Positions 1 through 9,454 of a stretch of 64,000 bases of DNA are shown here, in pieces. Below the pieces are notes generated by a model. The model was not told the DNA's origin. It saw nothing but the letters and a program-made list of their open reading frames with translations, and made no database searches. Source of the stretch: Filimonas zeae. Lineage in GTDB: Bacteria > Bacteroidota > Bacteroidia > Chitinophagales > Chitinophagaceae. The stretch is from contig NZ_BMIB01000003.1 in assembly GCF_014641615.1 (NCBI RefSeq), forward strand, positions 992,001 through 1,056,000. Direction: 5' to 3'. The position numbers and the translations under genes were made by a program. Within the stretch, counting starts at the first letter, position 1, and each line of letters opens with the position of its first letter.

Positions 1-1131
1 ATAGACGGCCTGGCATCTCACAGTATTAAAAGCCCCACCGGCAACCAATACTACTGGTATGTAAGCGCCATAGAAAAGAATACCCACCGCAAAGTAATAG
101 GCGTAGCCGTTGGCGATAAAGCCATTGGCCCCTTTACCGATGTGCTGGGCAAACCGCTGATTACCGAACATTGCGGCGAGGGCAATATAAACCCCACCGT
201 TATTACAGATGATGCCAAACAACCCTGGTTAACCTGGGGCGCCGAAGGCACGGAACTGTGGAGCGCGAAGCTGAACAGCGATATGATCAGCTACGATGCC
301 ACTACCGGCCTGCAGCCCGTTGCCGCCGATAAAAAAGAAGCCTTTGCCCGTAAAATAAAAGGCACCGTAAACAGCACCGAAAAACGTTTTACTACTTACG
401 AAGAAGGCCCCTGGCTGTACAAGCGCCAACAACAGTATTATCTGTTTTACCCCGCTGGTGGTGTGCCCGAACACCTGGCCTATTCCACCGCACCCACTGC
501 CACCGGACCGTGGACGTATCGCGATACGGTAATGGACGTAATTAAAAAAGGCGGCGCCTTTACCAACCACCCAGGCGTGGTAGATTACAAAGGCAAAACC
601 TGGTTGTTTTACCACAACGGCGCCTTGGCCGGCGGTGGCGGTTTTACCCGCTCCGTTTGTGTAGATGAACTACAGTTTAACACCGATGGCAGTGTGCGCA
701 GGGTTGCACCCACCAGCGGCCTTACCACCGGCACCGGTAATTTAAACCCCTTTATACGCCACAGCGCTGCCACCATTGCCTGGGAAGAAGGCGTGGAAAC
801 TACCACCAACGGCAACAGTGTAGTGGTAACCGATATTAATAAAGGCGACTATATTAAAGTACGCAACGTAGATTTTAAAAAGGGCGCAGGCCTGTTTACG
901 GCCACCGTAGCCAGCGATACGCAGGGCGGTGCTATTGAAATACACCTGGACAGCCTTACCGGCCCGCTGGCAGGCAAATGCCAGGTACACAACACCGGAG
1001 GGCCGCAAAGCTGGAAAAACATTGCCACCCGCATTAACCGCATCAGCGGCGTACACGATGTATATTTCGTATTCACTGGCGGCAGTGGCAACCTGTTTCA
1101 GTGGAAAGAATGGCAGTTTGCCGCCAAATAA
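1..1131 (+). CDS. GH43 glycosidase with C-terminal CBM6 (5' end outside window)
   Basis: The reading frame is open from base 1, so the N-terminus and the catalytic-base Asp lie outside the window. What remains is the later part of a GH43 five-bladed propeller, including the YEEGPWLY segment that carries the general-acid Glu, and a C-terminal CBM6-like module (about positions 770-1131) ending in the typical GVHDVYFVF and WKEWQF segments. GH43 enzymes in such loci are arabinofuranosidases or xylosidases acting in the periplasm or at the cell surface. At the usual D-P-T-V site, where most members have the pKa-modulating Asp, this copy reads N-I-N-P-T-V (Asn codon at 190-192). It is followed after 15 bases by a second GH43-CBM6, suggesting a tandem duplication within one operon. 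Exact specificity cannot be read from the sequence. Confidence 0.85.
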   Translation: MDGLASHSIKSPTGNQYYWYVSAIEKNTHRKVIGVAVGDKAIGPFTDVLGKPLITEHCGEGNINPTVITDDAKQPWLTWGAEGTELWSAKLNSDMISYDATTGLQPVAADKKEAFARKIKGTVNSTEKRFTTYEEGPWLYKRQQQYYLFYPAGGVPEHLAYSTAPTATGPWTYRDTVMDVIKKGGAFTNHPGVVDYKGKTWLFYHNGALAGGGGFTRSVCVDELQFNTDGSVRRVAPTSGLTTGTGNLNPFIRHSAATIAWEEGVETTTNGNSVVVTDINKGDYIKVRNVDFKKGAGLFTATVASDTQGGAIEIHLDSLTGPLAGKCQVHNTGGPQSWKNIATRINRISGVHDVYFVFTGGSGNLFQWKEWQFAAK

Positions 1132-1146
1132 ACCATCCATTATTCT

Positions 1147-2529
1147 ATGCGTATGAAAAGAACATTGCTTGCGGGCATGCTGTTGCTGACAGCCGCCGCC
1201 CATGCTCAAAACCCGATTATACAAACCCGGCATACGGCCGACCCTGCGCCGCTGGTGTATCACGATACCGTATTTCTCTACACCGGTCATGATGAAAACA
1301 ATGCCTTCGGCTTTGTAATGAAAAACTGGCTGCTGTATACTTCAGTAGATATGGTGAACTGGACAGACCATGGCGAAGTAGCCTCGTTAAAAGACTTTTC
1401 CTGGGTGCATACCGATAACGGCGCCTGGGCCCCGCAGTGTGTGGAACGCAACGGTAAGTTTTACCTGTACTGTCCCGTGCCCAACGGCGGGGGCATAGGC
1501 GTACTGGTGGCCGACAACCCCTACGGCCCGTTTAAAGACCCCATAGGCAAACCACTGATAAAAAACAGCACGGATGATATTGACCCCACGGTACTGATAG
1601 ACAAAGATGGACAGGCCTACCTGTACTGGGGCAACCCCAACCTGTATTATGTAAAGCTGAATGCAGACATGATATCATACAGCGGAGGCATTGTAAAAGA
1701 CAGCTCGATAGCCAAAGTAAAAGGCCAGCCCGATCCCTTTCATTATCAGGAAGGCCCCTGGGCTTTTACCCGCAACGGTAAATACTATATGGCCTACGCC
1801 TCTACCTGCTGCCCGGAAGGTATGGGTTATGCCATGAGCAACACCCCCACCGGCCCCTGGGAATATAAAGGTTCTATTATGGATGGCGACCCGCGTTCCA
1901 GCGGCAACCATCCCGGCATTATTGAATACAAAGGCCAGTGGTATGTATTCGGTTTTAACTATGCGTTGCTGAAGCAAACGATGAAGAAACATGCAGAACG
2001 CCGTTCTGTATGTTTGGCTACGCTTACTTTTAATGCCGATGGCACTATACAAAAGCTGCCCTTCTGGTTGGCCGATGGCGTTAAACAGGTAGGCACCCTT
2101 AACCCCTACCAGCAGGTACAAGCCGAAACCATCGCCTATAGCGAAGGCGTAACCACCGATAAAGCCACCGAGTGGGAAAGAGAATCGCCCTGGAACAAAG
2201 GCCGGAAAATACAGGACCGGATATTTGTATCATCCATCCACAATGGTGACTATGTGAAGGTGCAGGGGGCAGACTTTTCCAAAGGTGCTTCCTCTGCCGA
2301 TGTTAACGTAGCAGCCTTGTATGGCGGTAAAATAGAAATACATGCCGATAAGCCGGATGGCCCTTTACTGGGTACAGCTAACATTACTGCCTCCGGTGAA
2401 GGAGATATATGGAAAACCATTACCATTCCCGTAAAGAACATCAAAGGCATACACGACCTGTACTTTGTTTTTAAAGGCGAAAAAGACCTTTTCCATTTTG
2501 ACTGGTGGCAGTTTAACCCTGCCAGATAA
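1147..2529 (+). CDS. GH43 family glycosidase with C-terminal CBM6
   Basis: A 460-residue secreted GH43 enzyme. The signal peptide is MRMKRTLLAG... ending AAAHAQ (about 1-21); the ATG at 1153 is an equally plausible start. All three GH43 catalytic carboxylates are visible: base D32 in the ADPAP segment, D146 in DIDPTV, and acid E202 in QEGPW. A CBM6-like module follows from about residue 320. The family removes arabinofuranosyl or xylosyl units from xylan or arabinan. It is paralogous to the preceding gene (15-base gap) and lies 43 bases before the GH27 gene, so it is probably co-transcribed with both. Arabinofuranosidase acting on arabinoxylan is my preferred reading from context, not proven. 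Confidence 0.9.
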   Translation: MRMKRTLLAGMLLLTAAAHAQNPIIQTRHTADPAPLVYHDTVFLYTGHDENNAFGFVMKNWLLYTSVDMVNWTDHGEVASLKDFSWVHTDNGAWAPQCVERNGKFYLYCPVPNGGGIGVLVADNPYGPFKDPIGKPLIKNSTDDIDPTVLIDKDGQAYLYWGNPNLYYVKLNADMISYSGGIVKDSSIAKVKGQPDPFHYQEGPWAFTRNGKYYMAYASTCCPEGMGYAMSNTPTGPWEYKGSIMDGDPRSSGNHPGIIEYKGQWYVFGFNYALLKQTMKKHAERRSVCLATLTFNADGTIQKLPFWLADGVKQVGTLNPYQQVQAETIAYSEGVTTDKATEWERESPWNKGRKIQDRIFVSSIHNGDYVKVQGADFSKGASSADVNVAALYGGKIEIHADKPDGPLLGTANITASGEGDIWKTITIPVKNIKGIHDLYFVFKGEKDLFHFDWWQFNPAR

Positions 2530-2572
2530 AAACCTGATAATATCCTGATTTTACTAAACGATAACCAGCCTC

Positions 2573-4609
2573 ATGAATCTATTCTGTTCTAAAAAATCTT
2601 ATGCCTTTACCGGCATGCTTGCCTTTTCTCTTTTTACAGGTACCCTCTGTGCCCAAACCGTATGGCTGGATCAGTTAGACCTGAGCGCGGCCACACAGGG
2701 CTATGGCGTACCTGGCAAAAACAAGTCGATAGATGGCAAAACCATCACCATTGCGGGCAAAACCTTTACCCGTGGTTTTGGTACCCATGCCGTAAGTTCT
2801 TTGTCTGTGCTGCTGCACGGCAAAGCCAGTTTGTTTACCGCACAGGTAGGTATTGATGATGAAATAAAAGGCCACGAACCGGCAGTGGTGTTTGAAGTGT
2901 ACGGCGATGGTAAAAAGTTATGGACGAGCGGTGTAATGCGTTTGGGCGATGCTGCCAAACCCTGCTCCGTACCGCTTAGCGGCGTACAAAAGATGGAGCT
3001 GGTGGTAGCAGATGGAGGCAACGGCAACTATTACGACCATGCCAACTGGGCCGATGCCAGCATAACCACCACCGATGTGGCGGGCACCAAAACCTGGAAC
3101 CCCATTGCCACCGTGCCTTATATACTTACACCCAAAGCACCGGCCACACCACGTATTAACGGCAGCACGGTAACCGGTGTACGCCCCGGCTCGCCTTTTC
3201 AATACCGCATAGCTGCTACGGGTAACAGGCCTATGACGTTTACCGCTAAGGGATTACCTGCAGGCCTGCAACTGGATGGCAACACCGGTATTATTACCGG
3301 CACCCTTGCCACACAAGGCAGCTACACCGTAACCCTGGGCGCACAAAACGCCAAAGGCAAAACCACAAAGCAGCTGCGCATTGTATGTGGCGACAAAGTA
3401 GCGCTAACCCCGCCCATGGGCTGGAACAGCTGGAACTGTTTTGCCGGTGAAGTATCGGCCGATAAAGTAAAACGCGCCGCAGATGCCATGGTTAAAAGCG
3501 GCCTGGTAAACCACGGCTGGACGTATATTAACATAGATGATTTCTGGCAAAACCACCGCGACTCAAAAGACTCCACCTTACGCGGTAAACTGCGCGACGA
3601 CAACGGCAACATAGTACCCAATGTACGCTTTGGCAATATGAAGTCGCTGGCAGATTATGTACACCATGCTGGTATGAAAATAGGCCTGTATTCCAGCCCC
3701 GGCCCGTGGACCTGCGGCGGCTGTGCCGGCAGCTATGGCTATGAAAAGCAGGATGCCGAAAGCTATGCTACATGGGGCTTTGATTACCTGAAGTACGACT
3801 GGTGCAGCTACGGCGGCGTAATCAATGGTATGAAAGATAATGATCCTTATAAAGTATCCTCCCTCTCCTACCGGGGCGGCAACGAACTGGCTACTGCCAA
3901 ACGCCCCTTTGAGCTGATGGGCAGTTATCTGCAACAGCAACCGAGAGATATTGTGTTCAGCCTGTGCCAGTACGGTATGTCAGACGTATGGAAATGGGGC
4001 GACAGCGTTAACGGCAGCTGCTGGCGCACCACCAACGATATAACCGATACCTGGGCCAGTGTAAAAGAAATAGCCCTGGCGCAGGACAAAGCCGCCGCAT
4101 GGGCACGCCCCGGTAACTGGAACGACCCCGATATGCTGGTAGTAGGCACCGTAGGCTGGGGCAACCCACACCCCAGCAAGCTAAAGCCCGATGAGCAATA
4201 CCTGCACCTGAGCCTGTGGAGCCTGTTCAGTGCCCCGCTGCTGATAGGCTGCGATATGGAAAAGCTGGACGACTTTACGCTAAACCTGTTAACCAACGAT
4301 GAAGTAATAGCCATAGACCAGGACCCACTGGGAAAACAGGCCACCTGCGTACAAACCATTGGCGACCTGCGCATATACGTGAAGCAACTGGAGGATGGCA
4401 GCCGCGCCGTAGGCTTCTGCAACTTTGGGCTGGACAGCGCTGTATTGAATTATAAAGCTTTTGACAAACTGGGCATTACCGGCAAACAACAGGTGCGCGA
4501 CCTGTGGCGGCAGCAGAACGTAACCCGTATGGATACCCGTAGCGGGGCCCTGCCTGTTAAAGTACCCGCTCATGGTGTATTGCTGTATAAATTTACTGGC
4601 GTGAAATAA
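2573..4609 (+). CDS. GH27 alpha-galactosidase with NPCBM and Ig-like modules
   Basis: A 678-residue secreted retaining glycosidase. After a signal peptide ending FTGTLCAQ come an NPCBM domain (about 30-170, W-L-D-Q-L-D start, F-G-T-H-A motif), a putative Ig-like module (about 185-275, F-Q-Y-R-I-A and G-T-L-A-T-Q-G motifs), the GH27 barrel from PPMGWNSWN (about 280), and a C-terminal beta domain. The nucleophile is D409 in YLKYDW and the acid/base is D489 in WRTTNDI. GH27 enzymes release alpha-D-galactose, and some members beta-L-arabinopyranose. In a decorated xylan locus it would remove terminal galactose from side chains. It belongs to the plus-strand run that starts left of the window. Confidence 0.92.
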   Translation: MNLFCSKKSYAFTGMLAFSLFTGTLCAQTVWLDQLDLSAATQGYGVPGKNKSIDGKTITIAGKTFTRGFGTHAVSSLSVLLHGKASLFTAQVGIDDEIKGHEPAVVFEVYGDGKKLWTSGVMRLGDAAKPCSVPLSGVQKMELVVADGGNGNYYDHANWADASITTTDVAGTKTWNPIATVPYILTPKAPATPRINGSTVTGVRPGSPFQYRIAATGNRPMTFTAKGLPAGLQLDGNTGIITGTLATQGSYTVTLGAQNAKGKTTKQLRIVCGDKVALTPPMGWNSWNCFAGEVSADKVKRAADAMVKSGLVNHGWTYINIDDFWQNHRDSKDSTLRGKLRDDNGNIVPNVRFGNMKSLADYVHHAGMKIGLYSSPGPWTCGGCAGSYGYEKQDAESYATWGFDYLKYDWCSYGGVINGMKDNDPYKVSSLSYRGGNELATAKRPFELMGSYLQQQPRDIVFSLCQYGMSDVWKWGDSVNGSCWRTTNDITDTWASVKEIALAQDKAAAWARPGNWNDPDMLVVGTVGWGNPHPSKLKPDEQYLHLSLWSLFSAPLLIGCDMEKLDDFTLNLLTNDEVIAIDQDPLGKQATCVQTIGDLRIYVKQLEDGSRAVGFCNFGLDSAVLNYKAFDKLGITGKQQVRDLWRQQNVTRMDTRSGALPVKVPAHGVLLYKFTGVK

Positions 4610-4712
4610 CCGCCAGCCCGGCAACAGCGCTGCCGGTGAAATTGTAGTGCAGATAACGGATTTGTATAAAATAAAGTCTGTTTTGTTACTATAGCTACGA
4701 AAAGCAGACGAT

Positions 4713-4720
4713 TACTTTTG
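4713..4720 (+). promoter_or_regulatory. Candidate Bacteroidota -7 promoter element before GH97
   Basis: TACTTTTG matches the Bacteroidota -7 consensus TAnnTTTG. It lies 72 bases before the chosen GH97 start in a 183-base gap after the GH27 gene. No TTTG -33 element was found at the usual 19-21 base distance (a TTTG at 4682-4685 is too far). If real, transcription would begin near or after the first in-frame ATG at 4718, supporting the downstream start. Confidence 0.4.
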
Positions 4721-4792
4721 AGTGTTTCCCGTTGTGTTACAGATACATCCACAACACAATGGGAAGCACTTACTGTTAATACCAATAGCAAT

Positions 4793-6730
4793 ATGAAAAG
4801 AAATATGCGATGGCTTGCGATATGTGTTGCCCTGTTAGCTAATGGCACCATAAAAGCACAACAGGCCACCATTACCTCGCCTGACCAGAAAATAAGCGTA
4901 CAACTGATGGCCCCTGCAGGCAGCAGCCCCGAAGCCGGTTACCTGAAAGTGCGGTACACTGCCAACGGCAAAACCACGGAAGCCATACCCCGTATTGATC
5001 TGGGCCTGGTGTTAAACAACCAGGACTACGCAAAAGCACTCCGCTTTATAAAGGCAGGCAAACCCACGGTTATTCGTGAGCAGTACACTGCCCTGCATGG
5101 CAAAAAACTCAACCGCAGCAATACCGCCAACGAAGTGGTACTGACTTTTGATAACGCTGCCAAAAACAGATTAAACCTGATTGTAAGAGCTTATAACGAT
5201 GGCATAGCCTTCCGCTACGAGCTGCCGGAAAAACAGGGCAGCTTTACCGTAAACGATGAGCTTACCGCCTATACCATAGCACCGGAAACCACCCGCTGGA
5301 TGGAAAAGTGGAACCCGGCCAATGAAGGCCTGTATACCGCTATGAGCAACGACAAAGTGCAGCAACAGGAATGGTGTTACCCGGCCCTGTTTAATACCGG
5401 CGACAGCGCCTGCTGGTTTTTACTGCACGAATCGGATGTAAACCGCAGCTACTGCGGCTCTAAACTCAGCAACCTGGCAGATAAAGCGAGCTACAAAATC
5501 ACTTTTCCCGACCCTAAGGATGGCAGAGGTAAGGGTGAATCTGCCCCCACCATAAGCCTGCCCTGGAAATCGCCCTGGCGTGTGGTTATAATGGGCAGCC
5601 TGGCCGATGTGGTAGCCTCTACCCTGGTGGAAGATGTGGCCCCTGCCTCTGTGCTACCCAATACCGCATGGGTAAAACCGGGAATGGTTTCGTGGAACTA
5701 TTGGTCAGACAATCACGGCACCAAAGATTACAACACCGTATGCCGCTTTGCCGATCTGGCTGCTACCATGCACTGGCCCTACACCCTGCTGGATTGGGAA
5801 TGGGATGCCATGGGCAATGGCGGCAAGCTGGAAGATGCGCTTACCTATATCAAATCCAAAGGCATAAAGCCACTGATGTGGTATAACTCCGGCGGAGACC
5901 ATACCTGGGTAAGTGCTACGCCTAAAGACCGGATGCTTACCCATGAGAACCGCGTAGCAGAGTTTACCAAACTGAAGCAACTGGGCGTAGCCGGTGTAAA
6001 GATTGATTTTTTTGAAAGTGAAAAGCAGGATATGATCCGCTATTACCTGGATATACTGGATGATGCTGCGCAATTTGAAATGATGGTATACTTTCACGGT
6101 TGTATAGTGCCCCGCGGCTGGTCAAGAACCTACCCCCACCTGATGACCTACGAAGCCGTACGCGGCGCTGAATGGTACAACAACGGCCCGGAGTTTACCT
6201 ACACCGCACCAGAGCACAACACCATACTGCCCTTTACGCGCAACGTAATAGGCCCCATGGATTATACGCCGGTAACCTTTACCAATTCCCAATACCCGCA
6301 TATTACCTCCTACGGGCATGAGCTGGCTTTGAGTGTTCTGTTTGAAAGCGGCATGCAACACCTGGCAGACAGACCAGAGGGCTATTACCAACTGCCCGAT
6401 GCACCCAAAAACTTTTTACAGCAGGTACCCAACACCTGGGATGAAACCAGATTGGTGGATGGCTACCCCGGTAAAGAAGTGACCCTGGCGCGCCGCAAAG
6501 GCAACAACTGGTACATAGCCGGTGTTAACGCAGAGCTGAAGGAGAAAAGAAAAAGCCTGCCCCTTACCTTTTTACCCGGCAACACGCGCTACCAGGTTAC
6601 GCTGATAGCAGATGGCAAACATGATAAAGATTTCAGCACCACGTATTCTGTAACAGACAGCACCGGCAAGCTGAACGTAAAGCTGCTGCGCCGCGGCGGT
6701 TTTGCGGCCGTGTTAACACCCATACAATAA
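4793..6730 (+). CDS. GH97 family glycosidase, retaining (alpha-galactosidase-like) type
   Basis: A 645-residue secreted GH97 enzyme. I chose the ATG at 4793 because a clean signal peptide (MKRNMRWLAIC... ending TIKAQQ) begins there; the in-frame ATG at 4718 would add 25 polar residues. The N-terminal beta-sandwich, the (beta/alpha)8 barrel and a C-terminal sheet fit the family length. GH97 splits into inverting glucosidases (SusB-like) and retaining alpha-galactosidases; the G-V-K-I-D-F motif with an Asp (D405) fits the retaining type, where the inverting type lacks this Asp. EAVRGAEW should contribute the acid/base Glu. It probably removes alpha-galactose (or beta-L-arabinopyranose, reported for some members) from xylan side chains beside GH27 and GH31. 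Confidence 0.88.
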   Translation: MKRNMRWLAICVALLANGTIKAQQATITSPDQKISVQLMAPAGSSPEAGYLKVRYTANGKTTEAIPRIDLGLVLNNQDYAKALRFIKAGKPTVIREQYTALHGKKLNRSNTANEVVLTFDNAAKNRLNLIVRAYNDGIAFRYELPEKQGSFTVNDELTAYTIAPETTRWMEKWNPANEGLYTAMSNDKVQQQEWCYPALFNTGDSACWFLLHESDVNRSYCGSKLSNLADKASYKITFPDPKDGRGKGESAPTISLPWKSPWRVVIMGSLADVVASTLVEDVAPASVLPNTAWVKPGMVSWNYWSDNHGTKDYNTVCRFADLAATMHWPYTLLDWEWDAMGNGGKLEDALTYIKSKGIKPLMWYNSGGDHTWVSATPKDRMLTHENRVAEFTKLKQLGVAGVKIDFFESEKQDMIRYYLDILDDAAQFEMMVYFHGCIVPRGWSRTYPHLMTYEAVRGAEWYNNGPEFTYTAPEHNTILPFTRNVIGPMDYTPVTFTNSQYPHITSYGHELALSVLFESGMQHLADRPEGYYQLPDAPKNFLQQVPNTWDETRLVDGYPGKEVTLARRKGNNWYIAGVNAELKEKRKSLPLTFLPGNTRYQVTLIADGKHDKDFSTTYSVTDSTGKLNVKLLRRGGFAAVLTPIQ

Positions 6731-6742
6731 ACCTGGCGCCGT

Positions 6743-9358
6743 ATGAAATGGATAACCGTAGTATTACTGGGTATGGTACCCGCTGCACTGTGCAGCCAAA
6801 CCTACCGCAGCCACACTATCACAAAAGATAAAGTAGTAATAGCGCTGACAGAAGGCAACCTGAGCCTTACACCCCTTACTACCAAAGCCATACGCGTACA
6901 ATGGCTAAAGGAACTGCCTGCCGAAAAGCAGCAGTTTGTGTTGCAGAACCCGCAGCCGGTACCAGGCTTTACCTGCCGGGAAACAGACAGCACACTGCTG
7001 GTTAGCACCGCAGAGGCGCGGGTAAGCTTTCACAAACGCACCGGCATACTCAGCTTTCGCGATAAAAACGGAAAGCTGCTGCTGAGCGAAACCGCTAACA
7101 GCAGAAAACTGCTGGCAGACTCCGTTGACGGCGAGCCCTGTTACCGGGCACAGCAGGGTTTTGCCACATCCGAAAATGAATACCTGTTTGGCCTGGGGCA
7201 GTTTCAGGATGGGCATTACAACCTCAGAAACACAACCCGCAAACTGATACAGGTAAACACACAAATAGCCATACCCTTTCTGTACTCCAGCAAAGGATAT
7301 GGGCTGTTATGGCATCAGTACGGGCTTACCTGGTTTAACCCGGCAGACAACGCCATAGCCTTACAGAAAAAAGATACTGCCACCGGTGGCAAAAAAGAGG
7401 CCGAGGTAACTACCACCACCGGCACCCAACGCATATCGCAACAGCAAAGTGTATACACCGGTAGTTTTACCGTACCGCAGGATGGAGATTATACCCTGAT
7501 GCTGGATTTGGGAGATATGGATAACCGCCACCTGGTAATTGTAGATGGTGCTGCGTGTATCAATCAATCTAACCTTTGGCTGCCACCAGCCGTAAGCAAA
7601 ATAGTAAAACTCAACGCCGGTACCCACACCGTACAGGTGGTATGCAAAGCCAGCAATACACCACAGCTATCTTTCCGCCCGGCGGATAACGAAACCGTAT
7701 TCCGCTCACCACATGCCCGGTCGCTCGACTATATTGTATTCACCGGCAAAAATGCGGATGAAGTAATAGCCGGTTACCGCCAGCTTACAGGTGAAGTACC
7801 TATGCTGCCTCTGTGGGCCTATGGCTTCTGGCAATGCCGGGAGCGGTATACCAGCGGTGAGCACCTGGTAAAAACCGTACAGGAGTTTCGCAACCGCAAG
7901 CTGCCTATGGATGTAATTGTGCAGGACTGGCAATACTGGGGCAAATACGGCTGGGGCGTACCTAAGTTTGATGAAACCCATTACCCGCAACCCGAGCAGT
8001 TTATACAACAGCTGCATAACCTGCATGCCCGCTTTAACATATCTGTATGGGAGAACCTGGATAAAAAGTCGGACGTGGCAAAGCCTTACGTGGCACAGAA
8101 CCTGTACATACCCAACAGCCCCTGGGTAGATATGTTTAACCCCGCAGCCGCTAAAACACACTGGAATGCGTTAAACACCAACCTGTACAGCAAAGGAGTG
8201 GACAGCTGGTGGATGGATGCCACCGAACCGGAAAACGATGCGCTCGCCGGTAAACAAACGTATTTTGGCCCAGGCAACTTTTACCGCCTCACCTACCCCC
8301 TGTTTGTAAGCAAAGCCGTGTACGAAGGCCAGCGCAACACAGATACCACCAAACGCGTAACCATACTCACCCGATCTGCCTTTGCCGGCCAGCAACGCTA
8401 CGGTACCATTAACTGGAGCGGTGATATTGGCTGGGACTGGGATACCTATAAACGCCAGATAGTAGCCGGCCTCAACTATCACCTTACCGGCATGCCTTAC
8501 TGGACAACCGACATCGGCGGCTTCTTCCGCCCCGGCCGCCATCAGTATACCGATACCACTTATCACGATATACTCACCCGCTGGTTTCAGTGGGGCTGCT
8601 TTAATTCCATCTTCCGCATACACGGCTATCAAACCGAAACAGAACCCTGGAAATACGGCAACGTAACAGAAAGCCGCATGCGCACCATGCTGCAACTGCG
8701 CTACCGCCTGATGCCTTACATGTATTCCGCCGCATGGCAGGTACATAAAAATGCCTACACCATGATGCGCCCGCTGGTAATGGATTTTGCCCGGGATGAA
8801 AAAGCCGTGGCACAGCCTTACCAATATATGTTTGGCAACGCCTTTCTGGTAGCACCGGTTAGCGCGCCAGGCGTAAACACCTGGAACGTATACCTGCCCA
8901 AAGGCCAGCCCTGGTATAACTTCTGGAGCGGCCAGCGTTACCAGGGCGGACAAACCGTTAACACCGATGCCCCGGCAGATAAAATTCCGCTGTACATAAA
9001 AGCAGGCTCTATTGTGCCCATAGGCAAACCTTTACAGTACACACAACCCAACGCCACCGACACAGTAGAGATAAGAATATACACCGGTGCCGATGGCAAC
9101 TTTCAGCTGTATAGCGATGCCGGTGATGGCTATGCATACGAAAAGGGCGCTTACACCGTAATACCCTTTCATTGGAACAACCGGCAGCAAACATTGACCA
9201 TTGGTAAACGGAAGGGCAGCTACCCTGATATGTTGCAAAAGCAGGTTTTTAATATTGTTTGGGTGAATGAAACGCAGGGGCATGGCGCATTAACAACAAA
9301 TGCACCTGATAAGACTATTGTATATACAGGAAAAGAAATGAAGGTAAAGACTAAATAA
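6743..9358 (+). CDS. GH31 alpha-xylosidase-like enzyme with inserted PA14 module
   Basis: An 871-residue secreted GH31 enzyme, 12 bases after GH97. A short signal peptide ends PAALCSQ. The N-terminal beta-sandwich is interrupted by a PA14-like insert (about 233-335), an arrangement known from Bacteroides alpha-xylosidases. The nucleophile is D492 in SWWMDATEPE and the acid/base is D561 in NWSGDIGWDWDT. W-W-M-D-A-T-E-P resembles alpha-xylosidases more than alpha-glucosidases. GH31 alpha-xylosidases remove non-reducing alpha-xylose from xyloglucan or from complex glucuronoarabinoxylan; the neighbouring GH115, GH10 and GH95 favour the second. It is the last gene of the run. Confidence 0.9.
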   Translation: MKWITVVLLGMVPAALCSQTYRSHTITKDKVVIALTEGNLSLTPLTTKAIRVQWLKELPAEKQQFVLQNPQPVPGFTCRETDSTLLVSTAEARVSFHKRTGILSFRDKNGKLLLSETANSRKLLADSVDGEPCYRAQQGFATSENEYLFGLGQFQDGHYNLRNTTRKLIQVNTQIAIPFLYSSKGYGLLWHQYGLTWFNPADNAIALQKKDTATGGKKEAEVTTTTGTQRISQQQSVYTGSFTVPQDGDYTLMLDLGDMDNRHLVIVDGAACINQSNLWLPPAVSKIVKLNAGTHTVQVVCKASNTPQLSFRPADNETVFRSPHARSLDYIVFTGKNADEVIAGYRQLTGEVPMLPLWAYGFWQCRERYTSGEHLVKTVQEFRNRKLPMDVIVQDWQYWGKYGWGVPKFDETHYPQPEQFIQQLHNLHARFNISVWENLDKKSDVAKPYVAQNLYIPNSPWVDMFNPAAAKTHWNALNTNLYSKGVDSWWMDATEPENDALAGKQTYFGPGNFYRLTYPLFVSKAVYEGQRNTDTTKRVTILTRSAFAGQQRYGTINWSGDIGWDWDTYKRQIVAGLNYHLTGMPYWTTDIGGFFRPGRHQYTDTTYHDILTRWFQWGCFNSIFRIHGYQTETEPWKYGNVTESRMRTMLQLRYRLMPYMYSAAWQVHKNAYTMMRPLVMDFARDEKAVAQPYQYMFGNAFLVAPVSAPGVNTWNVYLPKGQPWYNFWSGQRYQGGQTVNTDAPADKIPLYIKAGSIVPIGKPLQYTQPNATDTVEIRIYTGADGNFQLYSDAGDGYAYEKGAYTVIPFHWNNRQQTLTIGKRKGSYPDMLQKQVFNIVWVNETQGHGALTTNAPDKTIVYTGKEMKVKTK

Positions 9359-9408
9359 GCAGAATCAGGGATGAGGTATGGTATTAAAATTTAGCTGTGC
9401 TATCAGAT

Positions 9409-9450
9409 GAAACATCGTTCTTACCGGAAATCAGGAAGGCGCGATGTTTC
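9409..9450. terminator. Weak inverted repeat between convergent genes
   Basis: GAAACATCG (9409-9417) and CGATGTTTC (9442-9450) form a perfect 9-base stem around a 24-base loop between the GH31 end and the minus-strand RloB gene end. There is no T tract on either strand, so a terminator role is a guess based on position. Confidence 0.3.
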
Positions 9451-9454
9451 GTCC

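Noticed and set aside
4718..4792. Upstream ATG for GH97
   Set aside because: It would place 25 polar residues before the signal peptide and overlaps the candidate -7 element, so it is probably not even transcribed.
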